DNA of 64,000 bases from NCBI GenBank assembly GCA_019163135.1, contig JAFLKR010000003.1, positions 1 to 64,000 of the forward strand, written 5' to 3'. The DNA is from Desulfobulbaceae bacterium (GTDB lineage Bacteria > Desulfobacterota > Desulfobulbia > Desulfobulbales > Desulfobulbaceae). Shown piece after piece: positions 47,473 through 56,585 of this stretch. A program made the position numbers and the translations under genes. Position 1 is the first letter of the stretch. The number at the start of each line of letters is the position of its first letter. The notes under the pieces were generated by a model. The model had not been told where the DNA came from. It ran no database searches and saw nothing but the letters and a program-made list of their open reading frames with translations.

Positions 47473-47880
47473 ATGAAAACAGCAGGGCCGATCGCGCTCA
47501 GTCCTGAAAAACGAAGAGATACGCGGGTGATTTTTACCCGCAGTGTCAAACTCTTCGTCAAGGGGAAATTGCAAGGCCGATATCCCGCGAGGAACCTGAG
47601 TTTGGGTGGCCTGTTTATTGAAGGTACTGTCAATATACCCGATGGTGAGGATTGCCATCTCGAATTGCATGAAACCGGCCGTCATTCCAGCCTTATTTTG
47701 ACTTTTTCTGGAAAAGTGATTCGGCAAGATAAAGATGGGGTCGGGGTCAAATTCACCAGCATGGGAGAAGACAGTTTTATGTTTCTACAGACCATGGTCT
47801 TGTATTCATCTGACGAACCTGTCGGGGTTGCAGAACAATTTCTTGAGACCTTTAATTCTGACAAAGCCTCAAGTGGTTAA
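47473..47880 (+). CDS. PilZ-domain protein
   Basis: A single PilZ domain of 135 residues that may bind c-di-GMP. The motifs RRDTR and NLSLGGLFIEG correspond to the RxxxR and (D/N)xSxxG signatures. The ATG at 47473 follows AGGTGG at 47462-47467; GTG at 47464 is an alternative. It is a possible effector of the same second messenger sensed by LapD 43 kb away. It stands alone between the channel and the Mla operon. Confidence 0.87.
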   Translation: MKTAGPIALSPEKRRDTRVIFTRSVKLFVKGKLQGRYPARNLSLGGLFIEGTVNIPDGEDCHLELHETGRHSSLILTFSGKVIRQDKDGVGVKFTSMGEDSFMFLQTMVLYSSDEPVGVAEQFLETFNSDKASSG

Positions 47881-47915
47881 TGTCATGTGGAAAAGATAAA
47901 AAGGCTCTTGTTTTG

Positions 47916-47946
47916 TTGTGGGGCATGAATTTTTTTTGCATATAAT
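47916..47946 (+). promoter_or_regulatory. Probable promoter of mla operon
   Basis: A consensus TATAAT at 47941-47946 is preceded by TTGTGG at 47916-47921 with a 19-bp spacer. Transcription would start about 48 bp before the mlaE ATG. The -10 is perfect; the -35 is weak. Confidence 0.5.
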
Positions 47947-48001
47947 CTGTCCACTTATTTATTCCTAGAACCGTTGACGGCCTTATCCAACGACCCTTTG
48001 C

Positions 48002-48820
48002 ATGAATCAACCTGAAAAAAAAATATTTATATTGTTCCGGGGACTAGGTGCGCTAGGTGAACAAAGCCTATATATCCTGACTGACCTCGGCAGGATGGGA
48101 ACTTTTTTGTTTTTTGCCCTTGTCGGTCTGTTTAAAAGACCCTTTCGTTTCAGGGAACTACTCAAACAACTCGCTTTTATCGGTGCCGGATCCTTCTCGG
48201 TTATTTTTTTTACCGCCCTTTCCTCGGGAATGGTGCTTGGACTGCAAGGGTATTATTCCCTCAATAAATTCGGAGCCGAGGGGATGCTGGGGTCGGCAGT
48301 CTCGCTCACTTTGATCATGGAATTAGGCCCAATCCTGACAGCTTTGATGGTTACCGGCAGGGCGGGGTCTTCGATGTGCGCTGAAATTGGTATTATGCGG
48401 ATTTCCGAACAGATAGATGCCTTGGAATGCATGGCTATCGATCCTTTCCGCTATCTCATTTCGCCTAAATTTCTCGCGGTATTAATCTCCGTGCCGTTGC
48501 TGACTGCGGTGTTTGATGTTGTGGGCCTTATGGGCGGATATTTGACTGGGGTCCTATTAAAAGGGGTTAACAGCGGTTCCTTCTTTAACGGGATGCAGCA
48601 AAGCGTCACGAATCACGATATCCGCATGGGGGTTATCAAATCTGTGGTTTTCGCCCTGCTGCTGGTATGGATTAGCACCGGGCGCGGGTATTTTGTTCAA
48701 AAGATTCGTGGTGCTGGTTTTGGGGCGGAAAGCGTCAGTAAGGTGACAACCCAGGCCGTGGTGTTGTCCTCGATTTCGGTGTTGATTTTTGATTATCTAC
48801 TGACTGCGGTGTTGTTGTGA
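48002..48820 (+). CDS. mlaE: Mla lipid transporter permease
   Basis: MlaE/YrbE family inner-membrane permease of 272 residues with about six hydrophobic segments. It forms the core of the MlaFEDB complex that moves phospholipids between the inner and outer membranes. Family motifs: ELGPILTALMVTGRAGSSMCAEIGIMRISEQIDALE. It overlaps mlaF by 4 bp. Operon order here is E-F-D-A-C, which differs from E. coli (FEDCB) and brings mlaA into the same unit. Confidence 0.95.
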   Translation: MNQPEKKIFILFRGLGALGEQSLYILTDLGRMGTFLFFALVGLFKRPFRFRELLKQLAFIGAGSFSVIFFTALSSGMVLGLQGYYSLNKFGAEGMLGSAVSLTLIMELGPILTALMVTGRAGSSMCAEIGIMRISEQIDALECMAIDPFRYLISPKFLAVLISVPLLTAVFDVVGLMGGYLTGVLLKGVNSGSFFNGMQQSVTNHDIRMGVIKSVVFALLLVWISTGRGYFVQKIRGAGFGAESVSKVTTQAVVLSSISVLIFDYLLTAVLL

Positions 48821-49602
48821 TTTCCGCTGACCTTTCATCGCCTGATGCGGCGATACGTTTTGTCGATGTTTGTAAATCCTTCGGCGAAGGAACCAGGCGG
48901 CATATGGTCCTGGATCGAGTTAGTTTTTCGGTACCACAGGGGTTGACGACTGTTATCGCCGGTGGCAGCGGTCAAGGGAAAAGTGTCATCCTCAAATTAA
49001 TCCTCGGCCTACTTCGGCCGGACTCGGGCCAAGTGCTGGTAGGCGAGCAAGATGTAACGACCATGGGATATAGGGCGCTCCAGGAATTGCGGATGCGGTT
49101 TGGCGTACTCTTTCAGGGTTCGGCACTGTTTGATTCCTTGACCGTATTTGAAAATATTGCACTTCCTTTGCGTGAACGAACCGGGCTCTCCTCTGAAGAA
49201 ATCCATAATCGAGTTGCGGCCACACTCGACCAACTTGAGCTGACTGGCCATGAAGAAAAGTTTCCGGCTCAACTTAGTGGCGGCATGAAAAAACGGGTTG
49301 GTCTAGCGCGGGCGCTGCAATTGGAGCCTAAAATTGTGCTTTTTGACGAACCGACTACTGGGCTTGATCCGGTTATGACTAAGGAAATCTACGAGTTGTT
49401 TGCAGTCACCCAAAAAAAAATGGGATACACTGCGGTGATAGTCAGTCATGATATTCCGCAGATTTTTTCGCTGGCTGATCAAATAATATTATTGAATAAA
49501 GGTGAGTTGGATGTGTTCGCCGATGCAGACCAGATCCCTCATTCAAGCAAGCCTTTTATTCGAGAGTTTGCACGCATGGTGATGGGGCAGCAGGTCCCCT
49601 GA
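48817..49602 (+). CDS. mlaF: Mla lipid transporter ATPase
   Basis: ABC ATPase of 261 residues that powers MlaE. Visible: Walker A GGSGQGKSVILK, Q-loop FQGSALFDSLTV, signature LSGGMKKRVGLARAL and Walker B IVLFDEPTTGLDPV followed by the switch His in VSHDI. It starts with GTG within the end of mlaE. No mlaB (STAS) gene follows, so the complex may lack that subunit or use one encoded elsewhere. Confidence 0.96.
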   Translation: MISADLSSPDAAIRFVDVCKSFGEGTRRHMVLDRVSFSVPQGLTTVIAGGSGQGKSVILKLILGLLRPDSGQVLVGEQDVTTMGYRALQELRMRFGVLFQGSALFDSLTVFENIALPLRERTGLSSEEIHNRVAATLDQLELTGHEEKFPAQLSGGMKKRVGLARALQLEPKIVLFDEPTTGLDPVMTKEIYELFAVTQKKMGYTAVIVSHDIPQIFSLADQIILLNKGELDVFADADQIPHSSKPFIREFARMVMGQQVP

Positions 49603-49623
49603 AGAACAAAAGGAGAAACGTTT

Positions 49624-50076
49624 ATGGGTAACCCCCGAGTAGAAATCGTGGTCGGGTCCTTTTTGGTGTTGGGTTTTTTGGCTTTCGGTTGGTTGGCATT
49701 GCAACTGGGCGAGGTGTCATGGTTTACGGGATCAAAAACCTATATGCTGTCCGCGGAGTTTAATAATGTTTCCGGTGTCAAGACCGGAGCTGATGTTCAA
49801 ATTGCCGGGGTCACCGTAGGTAAGGTGCGCCAGCTCAATCTGAATAAAGAGAATATGGCGGTGGTCGAGATGCAGATCGACCGCGGAGTCAAGGTACCGG
49901 TCGATTCAATTGCCTCAGTCAAATCGCAGGGGATCATCGGGGATAAATATATCCAGATTAGCTTAGGTGGGGATGAAGCCCTATATAAACTAGGTGAAAC
50001 CATTGTGGATACGGAATCGTCTGTTGATCTCGAGTCCCTCATTTCTAAATTTGCTTTTGGTCAGGTGAGTAAATAA
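49624..50076 (+). CDS. mlaD: Mla lipid-binding MCE protein
   Basis: A 150-residue MCE-domain protein with an N-terminal anchor (about 8-28) and the MCE core (about 38-118: YMLSAEFNNVSGVKTGADVQIAGVTVGKV). MlaD forms a hexameric ring in the periplasm on top of MlaE and receives lipid from MlaC. Length matches E. coli MlaD less its C-terminal helix. AGGAG precedes the ATG. It is 21 bp after mlaF. Confidence 0.94.
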   Translation: MGNPRVEIVVGSFLVLGFLAFGWLALQLGEVSWFTGSKTYMLSAEFNNVSGVKTGADVQIAGVTVGKVRQLNLNKENMAVVEMQIDRGVKVPVDSIASVKSQGIIGDKYIQISLGGDEALYKLGETIVDTESSVDLESLISKFAFGQVSK

Positions 50077-50083
50077 AATCGGC

Positions 50084-50875
50084 ATGATCGCAATGAATCT
50101 AAATAATCTGTACCGATTGTCGTTGAGGTTGATGGTAGCTTTGGCGTTGGTTTTTGTTGTTTTCGCTAATGCCTCCGGCACAGAGGATTTTCTCAACGAT
50201 GAAAGCTATGATGACAAAGCGGTTGGCGTCAAGGCTTCTGATCCCCTTGAACCGTTCAACCGGGCCATGTTCACCTTTAACGATAAGGTGTATGTCTGGG
50301 TGCTTGACCCAGTTGCCACTGGTTACAGTAAAGTGTTGCCCGCCGATATCAGGCAGTGTGTCGGTAACTTTTTTTACAATTTCGGAGAGCCGATACGCTC
50401 AGTCAACTTTCTGCTCCAGGGGCGATTTCGTGACTCTGGCTTGACGTTATCCCGATTTGCGATTAATAGCATCGCTGGTGTTTTTGGCTTGGCGGATCCC
50501 GCCGCCGATGAATTCAAGATTCCCCGGAAGAAAGCCACCTTTGGTCAGACCTTGTCTGTATGGGGGGTTGGTGATGGTTTTTATTTAGTTGTACCTTTGC
50601 TGGGGTCCTCTACGTTGCGAGATTTTTCCGGCAAGATGGTTGAAACTTTGGCGACCTCTTCCTATTATCCCTGGAATGATGAAGCTGGCACTTCCGTTGC
50701 TGTTTTTAGCGGTCAAGTGGTCAACGACACCTCGCTTCGTCTCGGGGTTTATGAGGACATTAAATCAATGAGTTTTGATCCCTATGTTGCCTTTCGGAAT
50801 GCCTATTTCCAGTCACGAGACAAGGCAACCGACAACGTTTTGGTTCCAAACCCAAATTATGATGTCAATCACTAG
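50084..50875 (+). CDS. mlaA: MlaA (VacJ) outer-membrane lipid component
   Basis: MlaA of 263 residues, which removes misplaced phospholipids from the outer leaflet. Family segments DPLEPFNRAMFTFND, SRFAINSIAGVFGLADPA and LPLLGSSTLRD-like VPLLGSSTLRD are present. Unlike E. coli MlaA, the signal region (ALALVFVVFANASG) has no lipobox cysteine, so the protein is probably a non-lipidated exported form. It starts 7 bp after mlaD, with a second in-frame ATG at 50093. Confidence 0.94.
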   Translation: MIAMNLNNLYRLSLRLMVALALVFVVFANASGTEDFLNDESYDDKAVGVKASDPLEPFNRAMFTFNDKVYVWVLDPVATGYSKVLPADIRQCVGNFFYNFGEPIRSVNFLLQGRFRDSGLTLSRFAINSIAGVFGLADPAADEFKIPRKKATFGQTLSVWGVGDGFYLVVPLLGSSTLRDFSGKMVETLATSSYYPWNDEAGTSVAVFSGQVVNDTSLRLGVYEDIKSMSFDPYVAFRNAYFQSRDKATDNVLVPNPNYDVNH

Positions 50876-50912
50876 AAAAATCCCCGTGGTTTCGATGGGG
50901 TAATGGGCTGTC

Positions 50913-51548
50913 ATGTTGCGCAATAAATTTACAATAATATTAATATTCTTGGTTTCTTTTTGTTTTATGGGGATGGCGTTGTCGCAAAGTGCTGCCTCCG
51001 CGACCCCTGATCCCACTGAGCAATTCCGTCCTTTTCTTAAAAAAGTCACTGATATTCTGGTCGACCCTCAATTGAAAACCATCCCGAAAAATGAACAAGG
51101 TAGAAAAATCATTAGTGTCGTTCGGGAACACTTCGATTTTCGTGAAATGAGCAAACGGGTTCTCGGCCAACAATGGCGGGAGCTCAATGCTCAGGAACAG
51201 GGGGAGTTTGAAGATCTTTTTACTCAATTGTTGCAATACGCCTATATCGGAAAAATTGATGATTACTCCGGTCAGGAGGTTGAATTCACCCTGCAACGGA
51301 TCAAAGGTGAAAGAGCGGAGGTGCAGACCCTGTTAGTGGATAAGGGGAAAACAATTCCGGTCTCGTATATTATGTTGCTTCGAGGTGAGCAATGGATGGC
51401 CTATGATGTGGTTATAGAGGGGGTGAGTCTAGTGCGTAATTACATGGAACAGTTTAAGGAAATCCTGACGAAAGAAGGGTATACCGGTCTTGTTGAGCAA
51501 ATTAAAGAGAAAATCAGTCAGATAGAAAAAGAACAGAAGAAGAGTTGA
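50913..51548 (+). CDS. mlaC: MlaC periplasmic lipid carrier
   Basis: MlaC/Ttg2D family protein of 211 residues with a signal peptide ending near SQSAASA. It ferries phospholipid between MlaA and MlaD. Family features: FDFREMSKRVLGQQWRELNAQEQGEFEDLF and the late WMAYDVVIEGVSLVRNY. A charged Lys/Glu tail follows. It is the last gene of the mla operon; 230 bp separate it from the next transcription unit. Confidence 0.95.
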   Translation: MLRNKFTIILIFLVSFCFMGMALSQSAASATPDPTEQFRPFLKKVTDILVDPQLKTIPKNEQGRKIISVVREHFDFREMSKRVLGQQWRELNAQEQGEFEDLFTQLLQYAYIGKIDDYSGQEVEFTLQRIKGERAEVQTLLVDKGKTIPVSYIMLLRGEQWMAYDVVIEGVSLVRNYMEQFKEILTKEGYTGLVEQIKEKISQIEKEQKKS

Positions 51549-51699
51549 ATGTCTCGCGGACAGAGTCTCTTCTTCACCCTTTGAAATATACCGTTGTCTG
51601 TTTGATTTCTTCCTCTCGTTGTCCTTAATTATTCATAGTTTCTTAGCCTGATACAAGAGAGCCTTTTTAGCTGTAATTTCTCCCTCATTGTGTTTTTAG

Positions 51700-51728
51700 T
51701 TGGCTAATCCTTTTTTTTTTTGTATGAT
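51700..51728 (+). promoter_or_regulatory. Sigma-70-type promoter of lipid-synthesis operon
   Basis: TTGGCT at 51700-51705 and TATGAT at 51723-51728 are separated by 17 bp, and the spacer contains an 11-base T-tract. This would start transcription about 45 bp before yceD and serve the following genes through rpiB. Confidence 0.65.
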
Positions 51729-51778
51729 TTGCAGCTTCGACCAAAATTCAACCTTGGCGTGCAGGGGCTGAAGTAAAG

Positions 51779-52294
51779 ATGCAGATTAAGTTTACCGAAA
51801 TTTCACCATATGGAAGCAGTTATGAGGTGCAGCGCTTAGAAAGCCTCGTGACGCAGAAAGACTTTGTGGTGAAAAGTCCATTTTCGGCGCAATGTACCTT
51901 GAAGCGTAAGGGAGACAGCAAGGTTGAGATGCATGGCCGGTTGAAAACTTGCATCTCTTTGCCTTGTGACCGTTGTCTTGCCACGTATGATGTTGCTATA
52001 GATACCGAATATCAGATTCTTTTCGAGACGGGATCCAGCGATTCCTGGAAGGTAAAAGAGTTGGAGTGCACCCTGCCCGATTTGGATAGCATCGTTCTTG
52101 ATGAGCCGGTTATCGACCTCGACGATGTTCTGCGGCAGCAACTATATCTCTCACTTCCCGTGAAGAGTCTGTGTTCGGAACAGTGTAAAGGAATCTGCCC
52201 CCAATGCGGGGTCAATCGCAACCTTGCCGAGTGCAATTGTGCGAATGAAACCCCCGTCGGACCTTTTGCGGCTCTTGTTCAGTTGAAAAAATAA
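51779..52294 (+). CDS. YceD/DUF177 family protein
   Basis: A 171-residue protein of the YceD (DUF177) family, nearly always encoded just before rpmF; in plants and E. coli it is linked to 23S rRNA accumulation. Two CxxC-type pairs are seen, CDRC in the middle and CSEQCKGICPQCG near the end, a common form in non-enteric bacteria. It is the first gene after the promoter at 51700 and is followed by rpmF after 90 bp. Confidence 0.9.
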   Translation: MQIKFTEISPYGSSYEVQRLESLVTQKDFVVKSPFSAQCTLKRKGDSKVEMHGRLKTCISLPCDRCLATYDVAIDTEYQILFETGSSDSWKVKELECTLPDLDSIVLDEPVIDLDDVLRQQLYLSLPVKSLCSEQCKGICPQCGVNRNLAECNCANETPVGPFAALVQLKK

Positions 52295-52384
52295 AGCATT
52301 TTTTAATGATAAATTGTCCGTATGGCATATGGCCAGACCTGTTCGTACAGGGCGGATAAACCCAGGATATAATGGAGGAACACA

Positions 52385-52573
52385 ATGGCTTTACCTAAAA
52401 GAAGACATTCCTACTCACGGACCAGGCAACGCCGTTCGCATGACGCGCTGGTTAAACCAAACGTCGGCAAGTGCCCTGAATGCGGCGAGCCAAAAATGAT
52501 GCATCAGCTTTGCGGCGGTTGTGGCATGTATAAAGGCAGGAATGTTATCCGTCTTGGGGAAGATCTTAATTAG
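52385..52573 (+). CDS. rpmF: 50S ribosomal protein L32
   Basis: L32 of 62 residues with the N-terminal basic ALPKRRHSYSRTRQRRSH and a zinc ribbon (CPECG and CGGCG). This is the zinc-binding (C+) version. GGAGG lies 8 bp before the ATG. It is followed after 8 bp by plsX, the usual conserved order. Confidence 0.98.
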   Translation: MALPKRRHSYSRTRQRRSHDALVKPNVGKCPECGEPKMMHQLCGGCGMYKGRNVIRLGEDLN

Positions 52574-52581
52574 GCAATACA

Positions 52582-53592
52582 GTGAGGATAGCCCTTGACG
52601 CCATGGGAGGCGACCGGGGGTCAGAGATGGCGATCCAAGGCGCGCTTGCTGCGGTTCGAGACACCAAAGGTCTCGAAGTCATTCTGATTGGCCCCCGTAC
52701 TATTTTAGAACAGCAGCTTGTTGAGCATGTTGCCGGCAACATTGAATTCCTTGAACGAATCTCCGTTCACCATGCGTCTGAAGTTATCACTATGGATGAT
52801 TCGCCGGTGGATGCGGTTCGGAAAAAGAAAGAAGCAACCATTATGGTCGGCTTCGATTTGGTGAAAAATGGCTTGGCAGACGCCGTTGTTTCCGCCGGCA
52901 ACTCCGGTGCAACTATGGCTGCGGCCGTTAGGAAACTTGGTAGGTTGCCGGGGATATCCCGACCGGGCCTTGCTAGTTTTTTCCCAACCTTGAAGAAGCC
53001 TGTGATGCTGATGGACATTGGCGCAAATGTTGATTGTCGCCCTCAGCATCTCTATCAATTCGCCGTGATGGCTTCTTCATGCTCGCGTTTGCTGCTTAAT
53101 TTGGATCAGCCCCGCATCGGTCTTCTCAGCATTGGTGAAGAAACCGGTAAAGGCAATGCCTTGGTCAAGGAAACCTATGACCTGTTGAAACAGAGTCCGC
53201 TTAATTTTATCGGCAATGTCGAAGGGCGCGATGTCTATAAGGGAGATGTCGATGTCATCGTTTGCGATGGATTTGTTGGTAATATTTCTCTGAAAATCAG
53301 TGAAGGACTGGCTGACGCCGCCATGCAGATGCTGAAACGAGAAATTATGAAAACCTGGCGGGCTAAGTTAGGGTATCTTCTTATTCGTGAAGCCTTGAAA
53401 GGATTTAAAAAACAGGTCGATTACGCCGAATATGGTGGGGCGCCATTGCTAGGGATTGATGGAACTGGCATTATTTGTCACGGTTCCTCTAATGCCACCG
53501 CTATCCGCAATGCCATTGAGGTTGCAGCCAATATGGTGCGCAACCGCGTCAACGAAGCCATCGTTCAAGCCTTAGGCGAATACGCCGCTTAG
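52582..53592 (+). CDS. plsX: Phosphate acyltransferase PlsX
   Basis: PlsX of 336 residues converts acyl-ACP to acyl-phosphate for phospholipid synthesis. It starts with GTG at 52582 (MRIALDAMGGDRGSEMAIQGAL). Motifs VVSAGNSGATMAAAVRKLGRLPGISRPGL and SIGEETGKGN are typical. It sits between rpmF and fabH, 14 bp before the latter. Confidence 0.97.
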   Translation: MRIALDAMGGDRGSEMAIQGALAAVRDTKGLEVILIGPRTILEQQLVEHVAGNIEFLERISVHHASEVITMDDSPVDAVRKKKEATIMVGFDLVKNGLADAVVSAGNSGATMAAAVRKLGRLPGISRPGLASFFPTLKKPVMLMDIGANVDCRPQHLYQFAVMASSCSRLLLNLDQPRIGLLSIGEETGKGNALVKETYDLLKQSPLNFIGNVEGRDVYKGDVDVIVCDGFVGNISLKISEGLADAAMQMLKREIMKTWRAKLGYLLIREALKGFKKQVDYAEYGGAPLLGIDGTGIICHGSSNATAIRNAIEVAANMVRNRVNEAIVQALGEYAA

Positions 53593-53606
53593 AAGCAGGT
53601 CCATTC

Positions 53607-54584
53607 ATGAATAAAGCTGTTATCCTTGGGACTGGTTCCTGTCTTCCGAAACGAGCGTTTACTAATGTCGATCTTGAACAGATTGTCGACACCACGGATG
53701 AATGGATCACTTCGAGAACCGGAATCCGAAACCGACACATCGCCGGTGAGAATGAACTTAATTTTCAATTGGCTTCCACTGCCGCTAAGCGTGCATTGGC
53801 CAGTGCTGGAGTTAACCCCAGCGAACTGGATCTTATTATTGTCGCAACCATATCTCCGCATATGATCATGCCCTCCACCGCATGTTTCGTTCAGGCGGAA
53901 CTTGGGGCGGTGAATGCTTTCGCTTACGATATCAATGCCGCCTGCGCCGGGTTTACTTACGGGTTGGATATGGCCAGTAATTATATCCAAAACCGTCCGG
54001 ATATGAAAATTCTGTTGATTGGCGCGGAGACACTTTCCGCCCGCGTCAACTGGGAAGATCGAAATACCTGTGTGATTTTTGGTGATGGCGCTGGTGCGGT
54101 CGTAATTGGCGGGTCGGATGACGGTCGAGGGATTTTTGGCGCTAGTATGCATGCCGATGGCAGACTGTGGGAGTTGTTGTATATGGACAGTCCTAAAAGT
54201 CTTAATCCTGATCTGCAGCAAGCAAATTGGCAGGGTTCTTTCATCCAGATGAATGGCAGAGATATTTTCAAACACGCGGTCCGGTTGATGGAAGAAGCGG
54301 TTACCACTTTGATGAAGAAGCATAGCGTAACCATCGACGATGTCAGTCTTCTGATTCCGCATCAGGCCAATATTCGGATTCTTAATAATTTGAAGGACAG
54401 GCTGAAGATACCGGATGAAAAAGTTTTCATCAATCTTAGCAAATATGGTAACACCTCTGCTGCCAGCATCCCCATAGCCTTGGATGAGGCCAATAAACAG
54501 GGACGACTGGTACCTGGAGAGATAGTACTGTTGTGTACCTTTGGCGGTGGCCTCACTTGGGGTTCGCTGCTCATGCGGTGGTAA
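53607..54584 (+). CDS. fabH: Beta-ketoacyl-ACP synthase III
   Basis: FabH of 325 residues starts fatty-acid synthesis by condensing an acyl-CoA with malonyl-ACP. The catalytic triad is present: Cys113 in NAACAGFTYG, His252 in IPHQANIRI and Asn282 in GNTSAASIP. The late segment GGGLTWGSLLMRW is normal. It is followed 19 bp later by the acyl-CoA dehydrogenase gene. Confidence 0.97.
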   Translation: MNKAVILGTGSCLPKRAFTNVDLEQIVDTTDEWITSRTGIRNRHIAGENELNFQLASTAAKRALASAGVNPSELDLIIVATISPHMIMPSTACFVQAELGAVNAFAYDINAACAGFTYGLDMASNYIQNRPDMKILLIGAETLSARVNWEDRNTCVIFGDGAGAVVIGGSDDGRGIFGASMHADGRLWELLYMDSPKSLNPDLQQANWQGSFIQMNGRDIFKHAVRLMEEAVTTLMKKHSVTIDDVSLLIPHQANIRILNNLKDRLKIPDEKVFINLSKYGNTSAASIPIALDEANKQGRLVPGEIVLLCTFGGGLTWGSLLMRW

Positions 54585-54603
54585 GATACAAAGGAGAGTA
54601 TTT

Positions 54604-55752
54604 GTGGATTATTTTTTTACTGAACAACAGCAGATGATCATTGATACTGCCCGGGAAATCACCAACGAAAAAATTATTCCCGTACGGGCGGAGTTGGATG
54701 AAAAAAACCAATTCCCCAGAGCGATATTGCAGGACATCGCCAAGGCTGATTTATTTAGTATTTTTGTACCGGAACAATATGGTGGGCTGGGTGGTGGCTG
54801 TTACGATATCGTCCTAGCTCTGGAGGAACTGGCCCGTGGTTGTGTTGGCGTCGCCACCAGTTATGCTGCCAGTGCCCTCGGTATTTTTCCGGTCATGATT
54901 GCCGGCAGTGAAGAACAAAAACTAAAATACCTGCCCGATATCGCTTCAGGTGCACGCTGGGCAGCCTTCGGCCTGACCGAATCCAACGCCGGTAGCGATG
55001 CCTCGGGTATCAGGACCACTGCGGTTCAGGACGGCGAGGAGTGGGTGCTAAACGGTACTAAGCAATGGATCACCAACGGCGGTGAGTCCCAGATTTATTC
55101 AATTGTGGCGTTGACTGACCCCAGCAAGGGCGCGCGCGGGGCTTCGATTTTTATAGTGGAAGAAGGCGACCCTGGATTTTCCTACGGGAAAAAAGAAGAT
55201 AAAATGGGCATCCGTTCTTCCTCGACCCGTGAACTTATTCTCAAAGATTGCAGAATACCTAAAGACCGACTCGTGGGCAAGAGAGGAACCGGATTTATTA
55301 CGGTTATGAAGACCCTTGATATGTCACGTCCGGGCATCGCCTCCCTCGGTATCGGTTTGGCTCAGGCCGCCCTTGACGAGGCAGTTCTTTATGCTAAGCA
55401 GCGAGTTCAATTTGGCAAGCCGATTATCAGTTTTCAAGCAGTCCAACACATCCTGGCTGACATGGCCATTCAACTCGAAGCCGGTCGGGCCTTGGTGTAT
55501 GCTGCGGCTCGGCATATCGACAGCAATCCGAAAAATATGTCCAAAGCCTCTTCCATGTGCAAGGTTTTCGCCACCGATATGGCGATGAAAGTTACCACCG
55601 ATGCGGTACAGGTCCTTGGTGGATATGGTTATATGAAAGAGTATCCTGTGGAAAAAATGATGCGCGACGCCAAGATCCTTCAGATTTATGAAGGTACCAA
55701 TCAGATCCAGCGCAATGTTATTGGCCAAGAATTGAACAAAGAATATTCTTAA
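54604..55752 (+). CDS. Acyl-CoA dehydrogenase within fab operon
   Basis: A 382-residue FAD-dependent acyl-CoA dehydrogenase, complete in length. Motifs: FGLTESNAGSDASG, the WITNGG FAD loop, and the catalytic base Glu363 in YEGTNQIQR, the position of short/medium-chain butyryl-type enzymes. I place the start at GTG 54604 with AGGAGAG just before; the frame extends upstream into fabH without support. It lies between fabH and etfB-etfA, and its electrons would pass to that EtfBA. In this operon it could either oxidise acyl-CoA or, run in reverse as in butyryl-CoA dehydrogenase-Etf, reduce enoyl thioesters. Confidence 0.94.
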   Translation: MDYFFTEQQQMIIDTAREITNEKIIPVRAELDEKNQFPRAILQDIAKADLFSIFVPEQYGGLGGGCYDIVLALEELARGCVGVATSYAASALGIFPVMIAGSEEQKLKYLPDIASGARWAAFGLTESNAGSDASGIRTTAVQDGEEWVLNGTKQWITNGGESQIYSIVALTDPSKGARGASIFIVEEGDPGFSYGKKEDKMGIRSSSTRELILKDCRIPKDRLVGKRGTGFITVMKTLDMSRPGIASLGIGLAQAALDEAVLYAKQRVQFGKPIISFQAVQHILADMAIQLEAGRALVYAAARHIDSNPKNMSKASSMCKVFATDMAMKVTTDAVQVLGGYGYMKEYPVEKMMRDAKILQIYEGTNQIQRNVIGQELNKEYS

Positions 55753-55764
55753 GAGAAGTAGGGC

Positions 55765-56544
55765 ATGCATATAATTGTCTGTGTCAAACAGGTCCCGGAT
55801 GCAAAGGATGTCAGGTTGGATCCGGTAACTAACACCTTGGCGCGTGAAGGGGTGGATTCAATCATGAATCCCTATGATCGCCACGCCCTTGAGGAAGCGG
55901 TCGCCATCAAGGAGCAGCAGGGCGGAACCGTAACAGTAATTACCATGGGGCCGCCGCAGGCCGAAGCGGTTTTGCGTGAAGCGATTGCTTGTGGCGCCGA
56001 TGACGGCGTATTGATTTCCGATCGGGCCTTTGCCGGTGCTGACACTTGGGCAACCTCCTATACATTGGCCAATGCCGTGAAAACCCTGGGAGCCTTTGAT
56101 CTCATCCTTTGTGGAAAACAGGCCATTGACGGCGATACTGCCCAGGTCGGGCCGGGTCTCGCCTATCGCTTGCAAGTACCCTTTGCTACCTGCATCCAGA
56201 AAACCCGCAAGGTCAGTTCAGCGAGTATTGAAGTGGAACGGATGATGGATGACGGATTTGATGTCCTCCGTCTGCCGCTGCCAGCTCTTATGACCGTAGT
56301 TAAGGATATCAACGAGCCGCGAGTTGCCTCGTTAAAAGGCAAAATGAAGGCCAAAAAAGCGGAGATTAGAAAATTTTCCGCAGCCGATATTGGCGCTGAC
56401 CCGCAATGTATTGGTCTTGCCGGTTCGCCTACCCAGGTTGTTCGGGTCTTTTCTCCAGAGGCCCGTGGGGATCGAAAAATCTTTTCAGGAAGTGTCGAAG
56501 AACAAGTTGACCAACTGGTTGAGTGTCTTAAGGCATATCTCTAG
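55765..56544 (+). CDS. etfB: Electron transfer flavoprotein beta subunit
   Basis: EtfB of 259 residues. The segment FAGADTWATSYTLANAVK...DGDTAQVGP is the form I associate with bifurcating (Bcd/Car-type) Etfs that bind FAD and NADH, unlike the mitochondrial form (DDDCNQTG). It pairs with the ferredoxin-fused EtfA encoded 41 bp downstream. Oxidation state coupling cannot be proven from sequence. Confidence 0.93.
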   Translation: MHIIVCVKQVPDAKDVRLDPVTNTLAREGVDSIMNPYDRHALEEAVAIKEQQGGTVTVITMGPPQAEAVLREAIACGADDGVLISDRAFAGADTWATSYTLANAVKTLGAFDLILCGKQAIDGDTAQVGPGLAYRLQVPFATCIQKTRKVSSASIEVERMMDDGFDVLRLPLPALMTVVKDINEPRVASLKGKMKAKKAEIRKFSAADIGADPQCIGLAGSPTQVVRVFSPEARGDRKIFSGSVEEQVDQLVECLKAYL

Positions 56545-56585
56545 AAAGCAGCATGGCTGCTACTGATAATTGAGTACCTCTTCAA

